From assembly GCA_964396245.1 (NCBI GenBank), contig CAYNEO010000017.1, positions 1 through 64,000 on the forward strand: 64,000 nucleotides of DNA, written 5' to 3'. Under the pieces are notes generated by a model. That model ran no database searches. It was not told the origin of the DNA and was given only the letters and a program-made list of their open reading frames with translations. Shown in pieces: positions 41,420-49,945 of the stretch. Both the position numbers and the translations under genes were made by a program. This DNA is from CAYNEO01 sp964396245 (GTDB lineage: Bacteria; Zixibacteria; MSB-5A5; GN15; FEB-12). Positions within the stretch are counted from its first letter, which is position 1; each line of letters begins with the position of its first letter.

Positions 41420-42244
41420 ATGAGATTCGGAGTGATCGGTCAACGGATTTCCTATTCAAAGTCGCCGGATATCTTCAAGGCTATTTTCGAGGTGACGGGA
41501 ATCGACGGCCGGTTCGAGATCTTCTCGTTTGAGCCGGAGGAACTGGGTGAACGGATGCGTGCGTTCCGCGAGCTTGGCATGCGCGGCTTATCCGTTACGT
41601 TGCCATACAAGGCGGCTGTCATCCCGTATCTTGACGAGACAGACCCGGTGGCGGCAAGACTCAATGCGGTCAATTCGATCTCGTTTGATTCCGGGCGACT
41701 CATAGGGCACAACACCGACTGGTCGGGATTCGGGTTCGCGTTGCACGGTCACGGGGACAGACTGCGCGGCGGACGAGCCCTCGTGTTCGGTAACGGCGGG
41801 GCGGCATCCGCAGCGGTGTACTGCCTGGTTCATGATTTTCATATCGGGACCGTGACTGTTGTGGGGCGTGACATGAATAACCTGAGCGCGTTCAAGTCGC
41901 TGCTTGAATCATCGTTGCCTGCAGACAGTGTGGTGATCGAAACGGCCAATATCTCAACTTTCGAACCGACATCATCGTACGATATCACTGTGAACAGCAC
42001 GCCGCTCGGCGGCTGGAATCATCCGGGGGAGAGCCCTCTGCCGGAGAATTTCGACTGGGCATCGACGCAAATCTACTATGACATCAACTACAATGCCGAC
42101 AACCTGCTTGTGAAACAGGCGCGCGATGCGGGCGTTATTGCCATTGACGGTTCGCGGATGCTCGTTGCGCAGGCAATCCATTCATTTGAACTGTGGACCG
42201 GACGGACCGTTGGTTTCGAGCCGATCTACACCGCCGTATTTTAG
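41420..42244 (+). CDS. aroE: shikimate dehydrogenase
   Basis: 274 residues from MRFGVIGQRISYSKSPDIFK, where S-x-S binds the shikimate. LGMRGLSVTLPYKAAVIPYL holds the catalytic Lys. RLIGHNTDWSGFGFAL carries the NTD motif, and ALVFGNGGAASAAVYCL is the NADP-binding GxGGxxxA (here GNGGAAS). The family signature NSTPLGGWNHPGESPL follows, with VAQAIHSFELWTG at the end. It reduces 3-dehydroshikimate to shikimate. A GTG just before (41417) is an alternative start. Tight spacing after aroA implies coupling. Confidence 0.94.
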   Translation: MRFGVIGQRISYSKSPDIFKAIFEVTGIDGRFEIFSFEPEELGERMRAFRELGMRGLSVTLPYKAAVIPYLDETDPVAARLNAVNSISFDSGRLIGHNTDWSGFGFALHGHGDRLRGGRALVFGNGGAASAAVYCLVHDFHIGTVTVVGRDMNNLSAFKSLLESSLPADSVVIETANISTFEPTSSYDITVNSTPLGGWNHPGESPLPENFDWASTQIYYDINYNADNLLVKQARDAGVIAIDGSRMLVAQAIHSFELWTGRTVGFEPIYTAVF

Positions 42245-42275
42245 CGGTCGGACTGACGTGAGCTATTTTTCCAGT

Positions 42276-42851
42276 ATGAGTCTTGAAAGCGCCATATTTC
42301 TTATCGGCTTTTCGGGTTCCGGCAAAACGTCAATCGGCAGGGAACTGGCCCGGCGGTTCACGGTCCGGTTCTATGACACCGACGACATTATCGAGAAGCA
42401 GCAGAAACGGAGCGTAGGGGAAATATTCGAGCAGGACGGTGAAGGGTTTTTTCGACGCATTGAATCAGAGGTTATCCGGAATGTGGTTGCCGCGAAACCG
42501 GCCGGTAAGGTGGTTTCCCTGGGCGGGGGGGCATTCAAGAGCAAGGCAAATCGCAATCTTGTCAACTCGACCGGGGTGTCGGTATATTTGAGTTGTTCCG
42601 TGCGTGAAATCTATCGGCGGGTGTCGCGGAAGACCGACCGACCGTTATTGCGTGTGAAGCCAAGAGCCAATCAGACCATGAGACAGGCACAGCTGGCTCG
42701 AATAAGGGAATTGCTGCGCGAGCGGATTCAGAATTACTCGCTGGCAATTCTCCGGTATGCCACCACAGGGAAGGATATCGAGACAGCAGCAAGTGACCTG
42801 TATACAAAAATCGAGGAGTATCATGCCCGACATAGAAGTCAAGTGCGCTGA
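42276..42851 (+). CDS. aroK: shikimate kinase
   Basis: 191 residues from MSLESAIFLIGFSGSGKTSI. Walker A is GFSGSGKTS (Lys17). YDTDDIIEKQQKRSVGEIFE carries the shikimate-binding Asp, and VVSLGGGAFKSK the GGG motif. TDRPLL lies in the LID with its Arg. It phosphorylates shikimate at the 3-hydroxyl. The start is uncertain: a GTG at 42258 in frame would add six residues and has CGGA upstream, while the ATG at 42276 has little. Its 3' end overlaps aroB by 29 bases. Confidence 0.92.
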   Translation: MSLESAIFLIGFSGSGKTSIGRELARRFTVRFYDTDDIIEKQQKRSVGEIFEQDGEGFFRRIESEVIRNVVAAKPAGKVVSLGGGAFKSKANRNLVNSTGVSVYLSCSVREIYRRVSRKTDRPLLRVKPRANQTMRQAQLARIRELLRERIQNYSLAILRYATTGKDIETAASDLYTKIEEYHARHRSQVR

Positions 42852-43962
42852 CAGCGCATATCCTATCGTAATCGGAAGAAGAATCCAGAAGCGTCTGAGT
42901 TCGCTGCTCAGGCGTCATGTTCGAACAGGCAGGTTGTTCGTTTTCTACGATGCCCAGCTATATGCCCTTCACGGCCGCGTAATTGCAAAGCACCTTGGTC
43001 TGCCGAAAAGCCGCGTACATGAAATGGTGCTGCCACAGGGTGAAAGTACGAAGTCATTGACGCACCTCGGTCAGCTTTATGATTTCATGCTGGCTCAGAA
43101 TATCTCGCGCGATGATTTCATCCTGGCATGCGGCGGCGGTGTGACTACGGATCTTGCCGGGTACGCCGCAGCGACCGTCCTCCGGGGCGTCAACTGGGGG
43201 GCGGTGCCGACGACACTGCTCGGGATGGTGGATGCGGCAATCGGCGGCAAGACGGCTATCAACCACAAACGCGGCAAAAACCTGATCGGCGCATTCTGGC
43301 AGCCGTCGTTCGTACTGTCGGATGTAACCCTGTTGAACACCCTGCCGCCGAGGCAGATGGTGTCGGGACTTGGCGAGGTTGTCAAGTACTGCGGGCTTAT
43401 CGGCCCGACGATGATTGAAACGGTGCGCGAATACCTCGAGGCTTCGAACCTCTATCACGAACAACTTCTGGTCAAGGTGATCGAACAGGCGGCCGCGTAC
43501 AAGGCCGATATCGTCTCCCACGACGAGCGGGAACAGGACAGGCGCATGCTGTTGAATTTCGGACACACGGTCGGCCATGCTATCGAAAGCTCGCTGGACT
43601 ACACCAAGCTCCTTCATGGTGAAACGGTGCTGCTGGGAATCCTGGCCGCGCTCGAGTTGGGAGCGCAGGTGAAACCTCGAACTGCTCAGAATCTCGCCGA
43701 ATATCGCACGATGGTTGAGGGTTTTCTTCGTCTGCTGCCGCGGCAGGAACTCGACGCGAAGGCCATTCTGGCCGGCATATCGCACGACAAGAAGCGGTCG
43801 CAGAAGACGCAAAGATTTGTCTTGCTCGAACGGCCGGGCAAACCATTTATTGCAACCGATATCAGTAATGCCATTCTGAGAAAAGCTGTCACCAGGATGT
43901 TAGCAGTATACTCAGGGAAAAAGAGGAACTATGCCAACCATACTCATCGTAAACGGTCCTAA
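42823..43962 (+). CDS. aroB: 3-dehydroquinate synthase
   Basis: 379 residues from MPDIEVKCADSAYPIVIG (GAGGAG four bases upstream at 42823). NAD-binding ACGGGVTTDLAGYAAATVLR and GVNWGAVPTTLLGMVDAAIG, then GKTAINHKRGKNLIGAFWQP, are highly conserved. Metal ligands lie in GLGEVVKY, LNFGHTVGHAIES and LLHGETVLLG. It converts DAHP to 3-dehydroquinate. The C-terminus has an unusual basic tail (GKKRNYANHTHRKRS) encoded within the overlap with aroQ, so it may be an effect of the shifted stop rather than a functional tail. Confidence 0.95.
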   Translation: MPDIEVKCADSAYPIVIGRRIQKRLSSLLRRHVRTGRLFVFYDAQLYALHGRVIAKHLGLPKSRVHEMVLPQGESTKSLTHLGQLYDFMLAQNISRDDFILACGGGVTTDLAGYAAATVLRGVNWGAVPTTLLGMVDAAIGGKTAINHKRGKNLIGAFWQPSFVLSDVTLLNTLPPRQMVSGLGEVVKYCGLIGPTMIETVREYLEASNLYHEQLLVKVIEQAAAYKADIVSHDEREQDRRMLLNFGHTVGHAIESSLDYTKLLHGETVLLGILAALELGAQVKPRTAQNLAEYRTMVEGFLRLLPRQELDAKAILAGISHDKKRSQKTQRFVLLERPGKPFIATDISNAILRKAVTRMLAVYSGKKRNYANHTHRKRS

Positions 43963-44371
43963 CCTGAACCTGCTCGGCAAACGGGAACCGGATGTCTACG
44001 GCAAAAAGACTCTCTCCGAGATCAATGACAGCCTCAGCCGCCTGGCCGGTGAACTCGATCTGGATTTGATATTTTTCCAGTCGAACGGAGAAGGTGAGAT
44101 TATCGACTTTATCCAGAGTGAAGCGCCGAAAGCGGCCGGGATGATTATCAACCCGGGGGCACTGACGCATTACAGCTACGCTATCCGGGACGCTATCGTG
44201 GCCACCGCTGTCGAAACGGTGGAAGTGCACGTGTCGAATGTGTTCAAGCGTGAAGAATTTCGTCACAAATCCGTACTGGCGCCGGTGTGTAAAGGATTTC
44301 TTGCCGGTTTCGGCTTCTACGGATATGCTATGGCTTTATCGTATTTTGCCGACACTAAACAACATGGGTAA
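43931..44371 (+). CDS. aroQ: 3-dehydroquinate dehydratase, type II
   Basis: 146 residues. MPTILIVNGPNLNLLGKREP is the family's N-terminal signature. The flexible loop Tyr is in REPDVYGKKTL, SNGEGEIIDFI replaces the usual SN.EGELI, and INPGALTHYSYAIRDAI and VEVHVSNVFKREEFRHKS complete the set. The dodecameric type II enzyme dehydrates 3-dehydroquinate to 3-dehydroshikimate. Overlaps aroB by 32 bases, with AGAGGAACT as ribosome site inside the aroB coding region. Completes the DAHP-to-EPSP set; aroC is not present in the window. Confidence 0.95.
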   Translation: MPTILIVNGPNLNLLGKREPDVYGKKTLSEINDSLSRLAGELDLDLIFFQSNGEGEIIDFIQSEAPKAAGMIINPGALTHYSYAIRDAIVATAVETVEVHVSNVFKREEFRHKSVLAPVCKGFLAGFGFYGYAMALSYFADTKQHG

Positions 44372-44372
44372 C

Positions 44373-45947
44373 ATGATTCGCAGAAATATCACTTTGTTCT
44401 GGCTTTTGCCGGCGCTGGTACTGTGCGGCGCCGGCAGAGAGCAGCAGGTTTTCAGTCAACAGATTGAAAACACGATCGATTCGCTGTCGCACAAGATCGT
44501 CTGGGTCAACCGCCGTATCGCACAGGAAACGTGGAAGAGCCTCACAACGGGACAATCGGACTCGCTTCAGTTCTTTGTCGATTTCGAGCGGTATCTCGTT
44601 TCCGACCCGCAGACCGCAAGCAAGCTGGCGCAGGCAGGGTCGCAGGTGACCAATGAAGAGATGAAACGGCGGCTGTATATTCTCAACAGCCTCATCCAGA
44701 CCGGACGGGTGGATCAGTCATCGGCGGTGACCGACTTGCGCGATTCGATCTATAACGCCTACCAGGCCTTTGCGGCGGATTTCGAAGGTGAGGTGCGATC
44801 ACAGCAATTTCTGATGAATATCGTTCGCACCGATCCCGATCAATCACGGCGTGAGATGGCATACCGCGCGTACACGGCTGTGGGGAGCGAAGTAAGTGAC
44901 ATGTGCGAGCGGTTATTCCGCCTGCGCAATCAGATCGCCCAGAAGGCAGGCTACAACAACTATTTCAGCCTTGCTTTTGCCGGCCGCGATCCGGGTCTGA
45001 ATGATTATGTGGCCCTGATAGGGAAAGTGGATTCGCTGACGGCAGAGCCGTATAACGCGATTCTTCAGCGGCTGCGCGCGCAGCAGCCGACGGGCGATGT
45101 GGAGATATGGGACTTGTACCATGCGTACGCTCCGGCGCTGGCTCGGCTTGACCAGTACATTCCGGTTGATTCGGAGATGGATTACGCAAAAGCAGGATTA
45201 CGTGACATCGGGATCGATCTCGACAACCTGCCGATTTACCTGTACATCACCGAGGACAACGCGGCAGCTCCGTTCGCGATGAGCCTGATTGTGGACAGTC
45301 CCGATGACCAACGGATAATCGGTAATCTCAACGCAGGGTTCCAGAGCACGCAAATGATCATGGATGCTATCGGATACGCGGTCAGTTCGGCACACACGGT
45401 CGAGACCGATCCGCTGTTCACGATGATTCAGATGCAGCCATTCAAGTCAGGCATCGGACACATCTTCTCCGATTTTGTCGCCGATACGGCCTGGCTGCGC
45501 CGGTATACAGCCACACCTCAGACAGTGCTCAACGGTGTCGTCGATGCGGAAAGAGACCGGCGCATTATCGAGCTGCGTCTTTTGCTTACTGATATCATGT
45601 TCGAGTACGAGAGTTACCAGAATCCCGGACGTGATCTCAACCAGGTGTACTGGGATATGGTGGAAAAATACGCGTATCTTCCGCGCCACGACGATATCAT
45701 GCCGTGGGCGGCGGACCTGACATTCGTGACCGATCCGTTGTCGCTCAATGACGATTTGATAGGGAGAATCATCGCCCGTCAGACGATGCATTACCTGTAC
45801 CGCACCAACGGAACGGTGGTCGGGAACCGCGAGACGCGGGCCTTCCTGGTGCAGAACTATTTCCGTTTCGGCAGCCGTTACGGCTGGCGGGAATTGCTTA
45901 ACCGGGGCACGACTGAGGGGTTTGACCCGGCGTACCTGGTCAAGTGA
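44373..45947 (+). CDS. exported M2/M3-type peptidase homologue lacking the zinc site
   Basis: 524 residues. Signal-peptide start MIRRNITLFWLLPALVLCGA. The helical core matches the M2/M3 metallopeptidase fold: SRREMAYRAYTAVGSEVSDM, LFRLRNQIAQKAGYNNYFSL, then NAAAPFAMSLIVDSPDDQRI and GNLNAGFQSTQMIMD. Where active members have HExxH, it reads DAIGY (residues 331-335). The third zinc ligand site, a Glu in HEAIG-type motifs, reads SGIGH. All three metal ligands are gone. Likely a pseudopeptidase, perhaps a binding or regulatory protein in the periplasm. An ATG at 44364 is an alternative start overlapping aroQ. It follows the shikimate genes without a visible terminator. Confidence 0.75.
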   Translation: MIRRNITLFWLLPALVLCGAGREQQVFSQQIENTIDSLSHKIVWVNRRIAQETWKSLTTGQSDSLQFFVDFERYLVSDPQTASKLAQAGSQVTNEEMKRRLYILNSLIQTGRVDQSSAVTDLRDSIYNAYQAFAADFEGEVRSQQFLMNIVRTDPDQSRREMAYRAYTAVGSEVSDMCERLFRLRNQIAQKAGYNNYFSLAFAGRDPGLNDYVALIGKVDSLTAEPYNAILQRLRAQQPTGDVEIWDLYHAYAPALARLDQYIPVDSEMDYAKAGLRDIGIDLDNLPIYLYITEDNAAAPFAMSLIVDSPDDQRIIGNLNAGFQSTQMIMDAIGYAVSSAHTVETDPLFTMIQMQPFKSGIGHIFSDFVADTAWLRRYTATPQTVLNGVVDAERDRRIIELRLLLTDIMFEYESYQNPGRDLNQVYWDMVEKYAYLPRHDDIMPWAADLTFVTDPLSLNDDLIGRIIARQTMHYLYRTNGTVVGNRETRAFLVQNYFRFGSRYGWRELLNRGTTEGFDPAYLVK

Positions 45948-45995
45948 GCCACAGTATCGGTCGAATCGCTTCGCAAGCCTGGCTCTTACGCTCGT

Positions 45996-46691
45996 TCAGA
46001 GCGGTATGCCGATACCGATTTCAATGGCGAAGGCCTCCAGATTAAAGGGGACCTCCGGCAGCCAAAAATACGAGAAGGGACCCTCATGGCCCTTTGATCG
46101 CACGTTCTCGTAATAGACTTCAACGCGGGTATTGGTCTTTGCCCCGGTAACAAAGAGCCCGATTCCGAACCGAAAATACGTAGACGAACCAAGATTACTA
46201 CTGCCCGTTTGACCGGAACTACCAACGGACGACAGGGAGATAATGTACGGACCGTCAAGCTGTCTATCAAGCGCGGGGCCCCAGGCAGTTACTCGCCCTA
46301 ACTCTACACGTGCATAGGGAGACTGCCGGTTGTGCGGAAACAGGCGGAACAGGCCGTATCCGGCATAATGGAACGTCCGCACCGCGTCAATTTCGAACTG
46401 GCTCATATCTTTCCACACGGCGCTGAATTTGCCCCCGAGGCCGTAACGAGGCTGCACGTAGTATTCCACGGCGAGACCGAAACCATAGAGGGCCTTGTCT
46501 TTGACATGATCGAGATAGTCGCCCGCGTCGCCGATGAGAAGCCCGCCCGTAATGGACGGAACGATAACGAATCGGCCACCAAGTCCACGCGCAGTGTCGC
46601 GCTGGGGAGCGGGATCAGGGTTCCCGGCGAAAAGGACCGCCGGCGCGCCTATCGCAAGCGCCGCGACCAACAAGAAGAGTTTTCTGATAAT
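45996..46691 (-). CDS. outer-membrane barrel protein, probable AUU start
   Basis: 231 residues if translation starts at ATT (46691-46689), giving (M)IRKLFLLVAALAIGAPAVL, a signal peptide. GGAGGAGG lies just upstream. The paralogue at 46865 has the same layout, GGAGGAGG then ATG then TTTAGAAGACTC, so ATT here sits where the ATG is. Without it the only start is an internal TTG at 46673, which would remove the basic n-region. The body alternates strands with aromatic girdles (FAVYYENV-like, ALYGFGLAVEYYV) and ends AFAIEIGIGIPL. A conserved block, SQFEIDAVRTFHYAGYGLFR, is shared with the paralogue. Function unknown. Confidence 0.65.
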   Translation of the reverse strand: MIRKLFLLVAALAIGAPAVLFAGNPDPAPQRDTARGLGGRFVIVPSITGGLLIGDAGDYLDHVKDKALYGFGLAVEYYVQPRYGLGGKFSAVWKDMSQFEIDAVRTFHYAGYGLFRLFPHNRQSPYARVELGRVTAWGPALDRQLDGPYIISLSSVGSSGQTGSSNLGSSTYFRFGIGLFVTGAKTNTRVEVYYENVRSKGHEGPFSYFWLPEVPFNLEAFAIEIGIGIPL

Positions 46692-46864
46692 TCCTCCTCC
46701 GGAATGCCAAAAAGGGAAATCACTTATGTCAGTGTGTCAGCAACAAATTCCCTCAGTGCTAAAATTAGCCAACTGAACTCCGACATGCAAACTTTTCATC
46801 CCCGGCCATTTGTGATTGAGCCCCGGGGGCAGCGAGACTTTCGCAAATTGACGGCCGGCACCTC

Positions 46865-47506
46865 CTACAAAGGGACTCCGACGGCCAGTTCAATGCCCAC
46901 AGCAGCGGCATTGAATGACCGCCAATGCGGTATATAATAATCGCGGCTGCCTTCACTTTTTGTGATCCTGTAATATATCTCCACCCGCGAATTGCTTATG
47001 CCGGCCGCACTCTTATACTGGGAATAGAGACCAAATCCCAGACGCAAGTAGCCGTGGGTGCCGAGATTCTGTTTCAAATCGGGACCGTATGAAACCGATG
47101 TGGTGCTGATCCCGCCTTCGAGGCGAAAGAAGGCAGACTGCCGACTATACGGAGCGGCCCGGAACAGCAAGTAAGCCGCGTAGTCAAATGTCCGGATAGC
47201 ATTTTCATCAAACTGACTCATGTTCTTCCACACGACGTCGAAGTTCAAAGCCACCGCGACTTTTGGATGGACATAGTGCTCGAGTGCTATTCCGGCTCCA
47301 TACAGGGCCTTGTCCTTGATACTCGTGAAGTTGTCCGCAGTCTTGCCAACGACAATCCCCCCTATCAGCGAAGGCACAATCAGGAGTTTCCCTCGGTATC
47401 CCCAGGCTTCGTTATGCTGTGATTGCTCCGGGTCTGGTTGTGCCCGGGCTGCCGACAGCGTGCAAAGCACTACCGCCGTGCTCATCAAGAAGAGTCTTCT
47501 AAACAT
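46865..47506 (-). CDS. outer-membrane barrel protein, paralogue of the 45996 gene
   Basis: 213 residues. Signal peptide MFRRLFLMSTAVVLCTLSAARA. Shared blocks with the neighbour: LLIVPSLIGGIVVGKTADNF, DKALYGAGIALEHYVHPK, VWKNMSQFDENAIRTFDYAA and the ending AVGIELAVGVPL. The two genes are tandem, same strand, 173 bases apart, so they arose by duplication. No catalytic motif; strand count suits a small 8- to 10-stranded barrel. Ribosome site GGAGGAGG is directly adjacent to the ATG. Role unknown, possibly a porin or surface protein. Confidence 0.7.
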   Translation of the reverse strand: MFRRLFLMSTAVVLCTLSAARAQPDPEQSQHNEAWGYRGKLLIVPSLIGGIVVGKTADNFTSIKDKALYGAGIALEHYVHPKVAVALNFDVVWKNMSQFDENAIRTFDYAAYLLFRAAPYSRQSAFFRLEGGISTTSVSYGPDLKQNLGTHGYLRLGFGLYSQYKSAAGISNSRVEIYYRITKSEGSRDYYIPHWRSFNAAAVGIELAVGVPL

Positions 47507-47671
47507 CCTCCTCCGTCCCGCTTAATAAACATCTGTGCATACATAATGTAACTAATTTTCCGAAGAGAGCAAGCGCGTACTCCGGGCAGGATTGAAATCG
47601 CTTGTCCGCGGACAGACGGCCGCATAACTTGGCTCAAACTACGTGATAAATTCGGATGATTGACAACTGAC

Positions 47672-49054
47672 ATGTCTACCGAGAGCAACAACGACCTTCA
47701 GTCTATGGGAAAACGGGAACGGATTATCAGCGGACCGATAATACGGACGGTCTTCGCGCTGGCGATTCCGCCCGTGCTGGGTATGCTGATGGAATTCGCC
47801 CTGTCGGTGACGGACTTCTACTGGGTTGGCCGGTTAGGGGCATCGGCGCAGGACGCAATCACCAGTTCGATGGTTCTTCAGTGGACCATATTTTCATTCA
47901 TGACTATGATCTCCGTTGGCGTTACGGCGCTGGTGTCGCGGTCGGTGGGCGCCAATGAACCGGAGCGGGCGGCCTTTTATATCCGTCAGGCATATCGACT
48001 GGCGGCGCTGCTGTCGCTGGTGGTCAGCGTTGCCGGTTACATCCTGGCGCCCGATGTCCTCGATTTCATGGATGCCGAGCCGAGTACGATGGTAATGGCC
48101 ATTCCGTACCTTCGGATCTTCTTCGTCTCAACGATCTTCTTTGCCATCGCGGAAACGACCTACGCATCGTTCAGAGCTTCAGGGGACACTCGCACGCCGT
48201 TTATCATCGCGGCGGTGACGGTAACGATCAACATGGCGCTGGACCCGCTGCTCATATTCGGCATTGGTCCGTTTCCGGAACTGGGCGTGCCGGGGGCCAG
48301 TCTGGCAACGGCGATTGCAATATTTGTGGGGATGGTTTCAATCCTGGTATTGCTGGTGCGGGGACGGCTTGGTTACCGCGTGCCGGATTTGTTCAGCAGT
48401 CTGCCCGACTGGAAGGCCATGCTTAAGATCTCGCGGATTGGTGTTCCGGTATCGACGCAGCAATTGACCTTCGTCGTCGTTTACTGGTTTCTCATCAAGA
48501 TAGTGCACCAGTTTGGTGACACGGCCGGGGCGGCGATGGGGATCGGCAACCGGATGGAATCGTTTTCGTATCTGACCTGCTACGGTTTTTCACTGGCGGC
48601 CTCGACGATGGTGGGGCAAAATCTCGGGGCGAAAAAGCCGGACCGCGCCGAGCGGTGCGCGTGGTGGGCGGTTGGTCTGGCTATCGGAATGACGGGCATT
48701 ATGACGGTGCTGTTTCTGACCATTCCCGGACAAATTGCGGGGATATTTACCGAGAATGCCGAGGTTCGCAAGATTGCCTCCGATTATCTGTTTATTCTCG
48801 GTCTTTCACAGGCAGCCATGGCCGTGGAAATTGTGCTCGAGGCGGCATTTGGCGGGGCGGGGAATACCATTCCACCGATGGTGGTGCTCGTTCCGGCGGC
48901 GATTTTGCGCGTCCCGCTGGCTTATTACCTGGCTTTCAACGCCGGCTGGGGGATTAACGGCGTGTGGTGGACGCTGACTTTCACGACCTTTGCCAAAGCC
49001 GCAATAATGGCATTCTGGTTCAAACTCGGGCGCTGGAAACTCAAAGAGGTGTGA
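47672..49054 (+). CDS. MATE-family efflux transporter
   Basis: 460 residues from MSTESNNDLQSMGKRERIIS. Twelve membrane segments in two repeats. First-half motifs MLMEFALSVTDFYWVGRLGA and ALVSRSVGANEPERAAFYI, and second-half LAASTMVGQNLGAKKPDRAE, are the conserved MATE G(Q/A)N.GA signatures. Likely a Na+- or H+-driven exporter of cationic compounds; substrate unknown. The in-frame TTG at 47660 is a less likely start. The gene is monocistronic between the barrel genes and the FAH gene. Confidence 0.92.
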   Translation: MSTESNNDLQSMGKRERIISGPIIRTVFALAIPPVLGMLMEFALSVTDFYWVGRLGASAQDAITSSMVLQWTIFSFMTMISVGVTALVSRSVGANEPERAAFYIRQAYRLAALLSLVVSVAGYILAPDVLDFMDAEPSTMVMAIPYLRIFFVSTIFFAIAETTYASFRASGDTRTPFIIAAVTVTINMALDPLLIFGIGPFPELGVPGASLATAIAIFVGMVSILVLLVRGRLGYRVPDLFSSLPDWKAMLKISRIGVPVSTQQLTFVVVYWFLIKIVHQFGDTAGAAMGIGNRMESFSYLTCYGFSLAASTMVGQNLGAKKPDRAERCAWWAVGLAIGMTGIMTVLFLTIPGQIAGIFTENAEVRKIASDYLFILGLSQAAMAVEIVLEAAFGGAGNTIPPMVVLVPAAILRVPLAYYLAFNAGWGINGVWWTLTFTTFAKAAIMAFWFKLGRWKLKEV

Positions 49055-49174
49055 TATTCTATTGACGCTTCGGAGTGTGTCCTGTTAATTCGTTGTACGG
49101 CATACGACGGCGGGGCGCGGACATTTCGCCCCGGTAACAAAACATATATACTTGACTAAAGGATAGACCCGACT

Positions 49175-49945
49175 ATGAAAGAGACATTTATCAGATATCG
49201 CGACAAGAAAGGCGGCGAAATCCGTTACGGAATGCTGGATGACCAGCGCGTCACGCCGCTCGACAAGGCTCCCTGGATTGGAATCGAGGCCGAGGACAGG
49301 GATTATGACCTTGCCGATGTCGAATTGTTAGCCCCGGTGGAGCCGACTAAAATCGTCTGTATCGGGCTGAATTACCATGCCCATGTGAAGGCATCGCAGT
49401 CGGCCGACGAGGCCCCGGAATACCCCCTGATTTTTCTTAAGCCGCCCTCGGCAATTATCGGCCCCGATGACAAAATCGTTCATCCTTCCGTGTCGGAACG
49501 GGTGGACTACGAGGCGGAATTGGGTGTAGTGATCGGCAAGACGGCGAAGAATGTAAGTCGCGAGGATGCGGATAAATACATTTTCGGATTTACGTGTGTC
49601 AATGATGTGACGGCTCGTGACCTCCAGAAGAGAGACGGCCAGTGGTCACGGGCGAAGGGATTCGATACGTTCTGTCCGGTCGGGCCGTGGATTCTAACGG
49701 AGCTGAACTACCAGGACGTTCTGGTGGAAGGGGTGCTCAACGGCAAAGTCATGCAGTCGGGCCGGACTTCGCTGATGATTTTCGATATCAAGTACCTGAT
49801 CAGCTATATATCCTCGATCATGACCCTGTATCCGGGTGACCTGATTTCGACCGGAACACCGGCAGGCATTGCGCCCATGAAGTCAGGGGACAAGATCGAA
49901 GTGCGTGTTGAGGGAGTCGGAACGCTTGCGAACAGTATGGCATAG
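49175..49945 (+). CDS. fumarylacetoacetate hydrolase (FAH) family protein
   Basis: 256 residues. PTKIVCIGLNYHAHVKASQS is the domain start. FLKPPSAIIGPDDKIVHPSV and DYEAELGVVIGKTAKNVS provide the metal-binding Glu pair (E..E). FGFTCVNDVTARDLQKRDGQ, KGFDTFCPVGPWI and STGTPAGIAPMKSGDKIEV follow. The family cleaves C-C bonds in acyl pyruvates, fumarylpyruvate or fumarylacetoacetate, or isomerises 2-hydroxy-diene acids; the exact reaction cannot be fixed. AAAGGATAGA precedes the ATG. Its end overlaps the next gene by about 20 bases, so this is the head of a five-gene run. Confidence 0.9.
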   Translation: MKETFIRYRDKKGGEIRYGMLDDQRVTPLDKAPWIGIEAEDRDYDLADVELLAPVEPTKIVCIGLNYHAHVKASQSADEAPEYPLIFLKPPSAIIGPDDKIVHPSVSERVDYEAELGVVIGKTAKNVSREDADKYIFGFTCVNDVTARDLQKRDGQWSRAKGFDTFCPVGPWILTELNYQDVLVEGVLNGKVMQSGRTSLMIFDIKYLISYISSIMTLYPGDLISTGTPAGIAPMKSGDKIEVRVEGVGTLANSMA

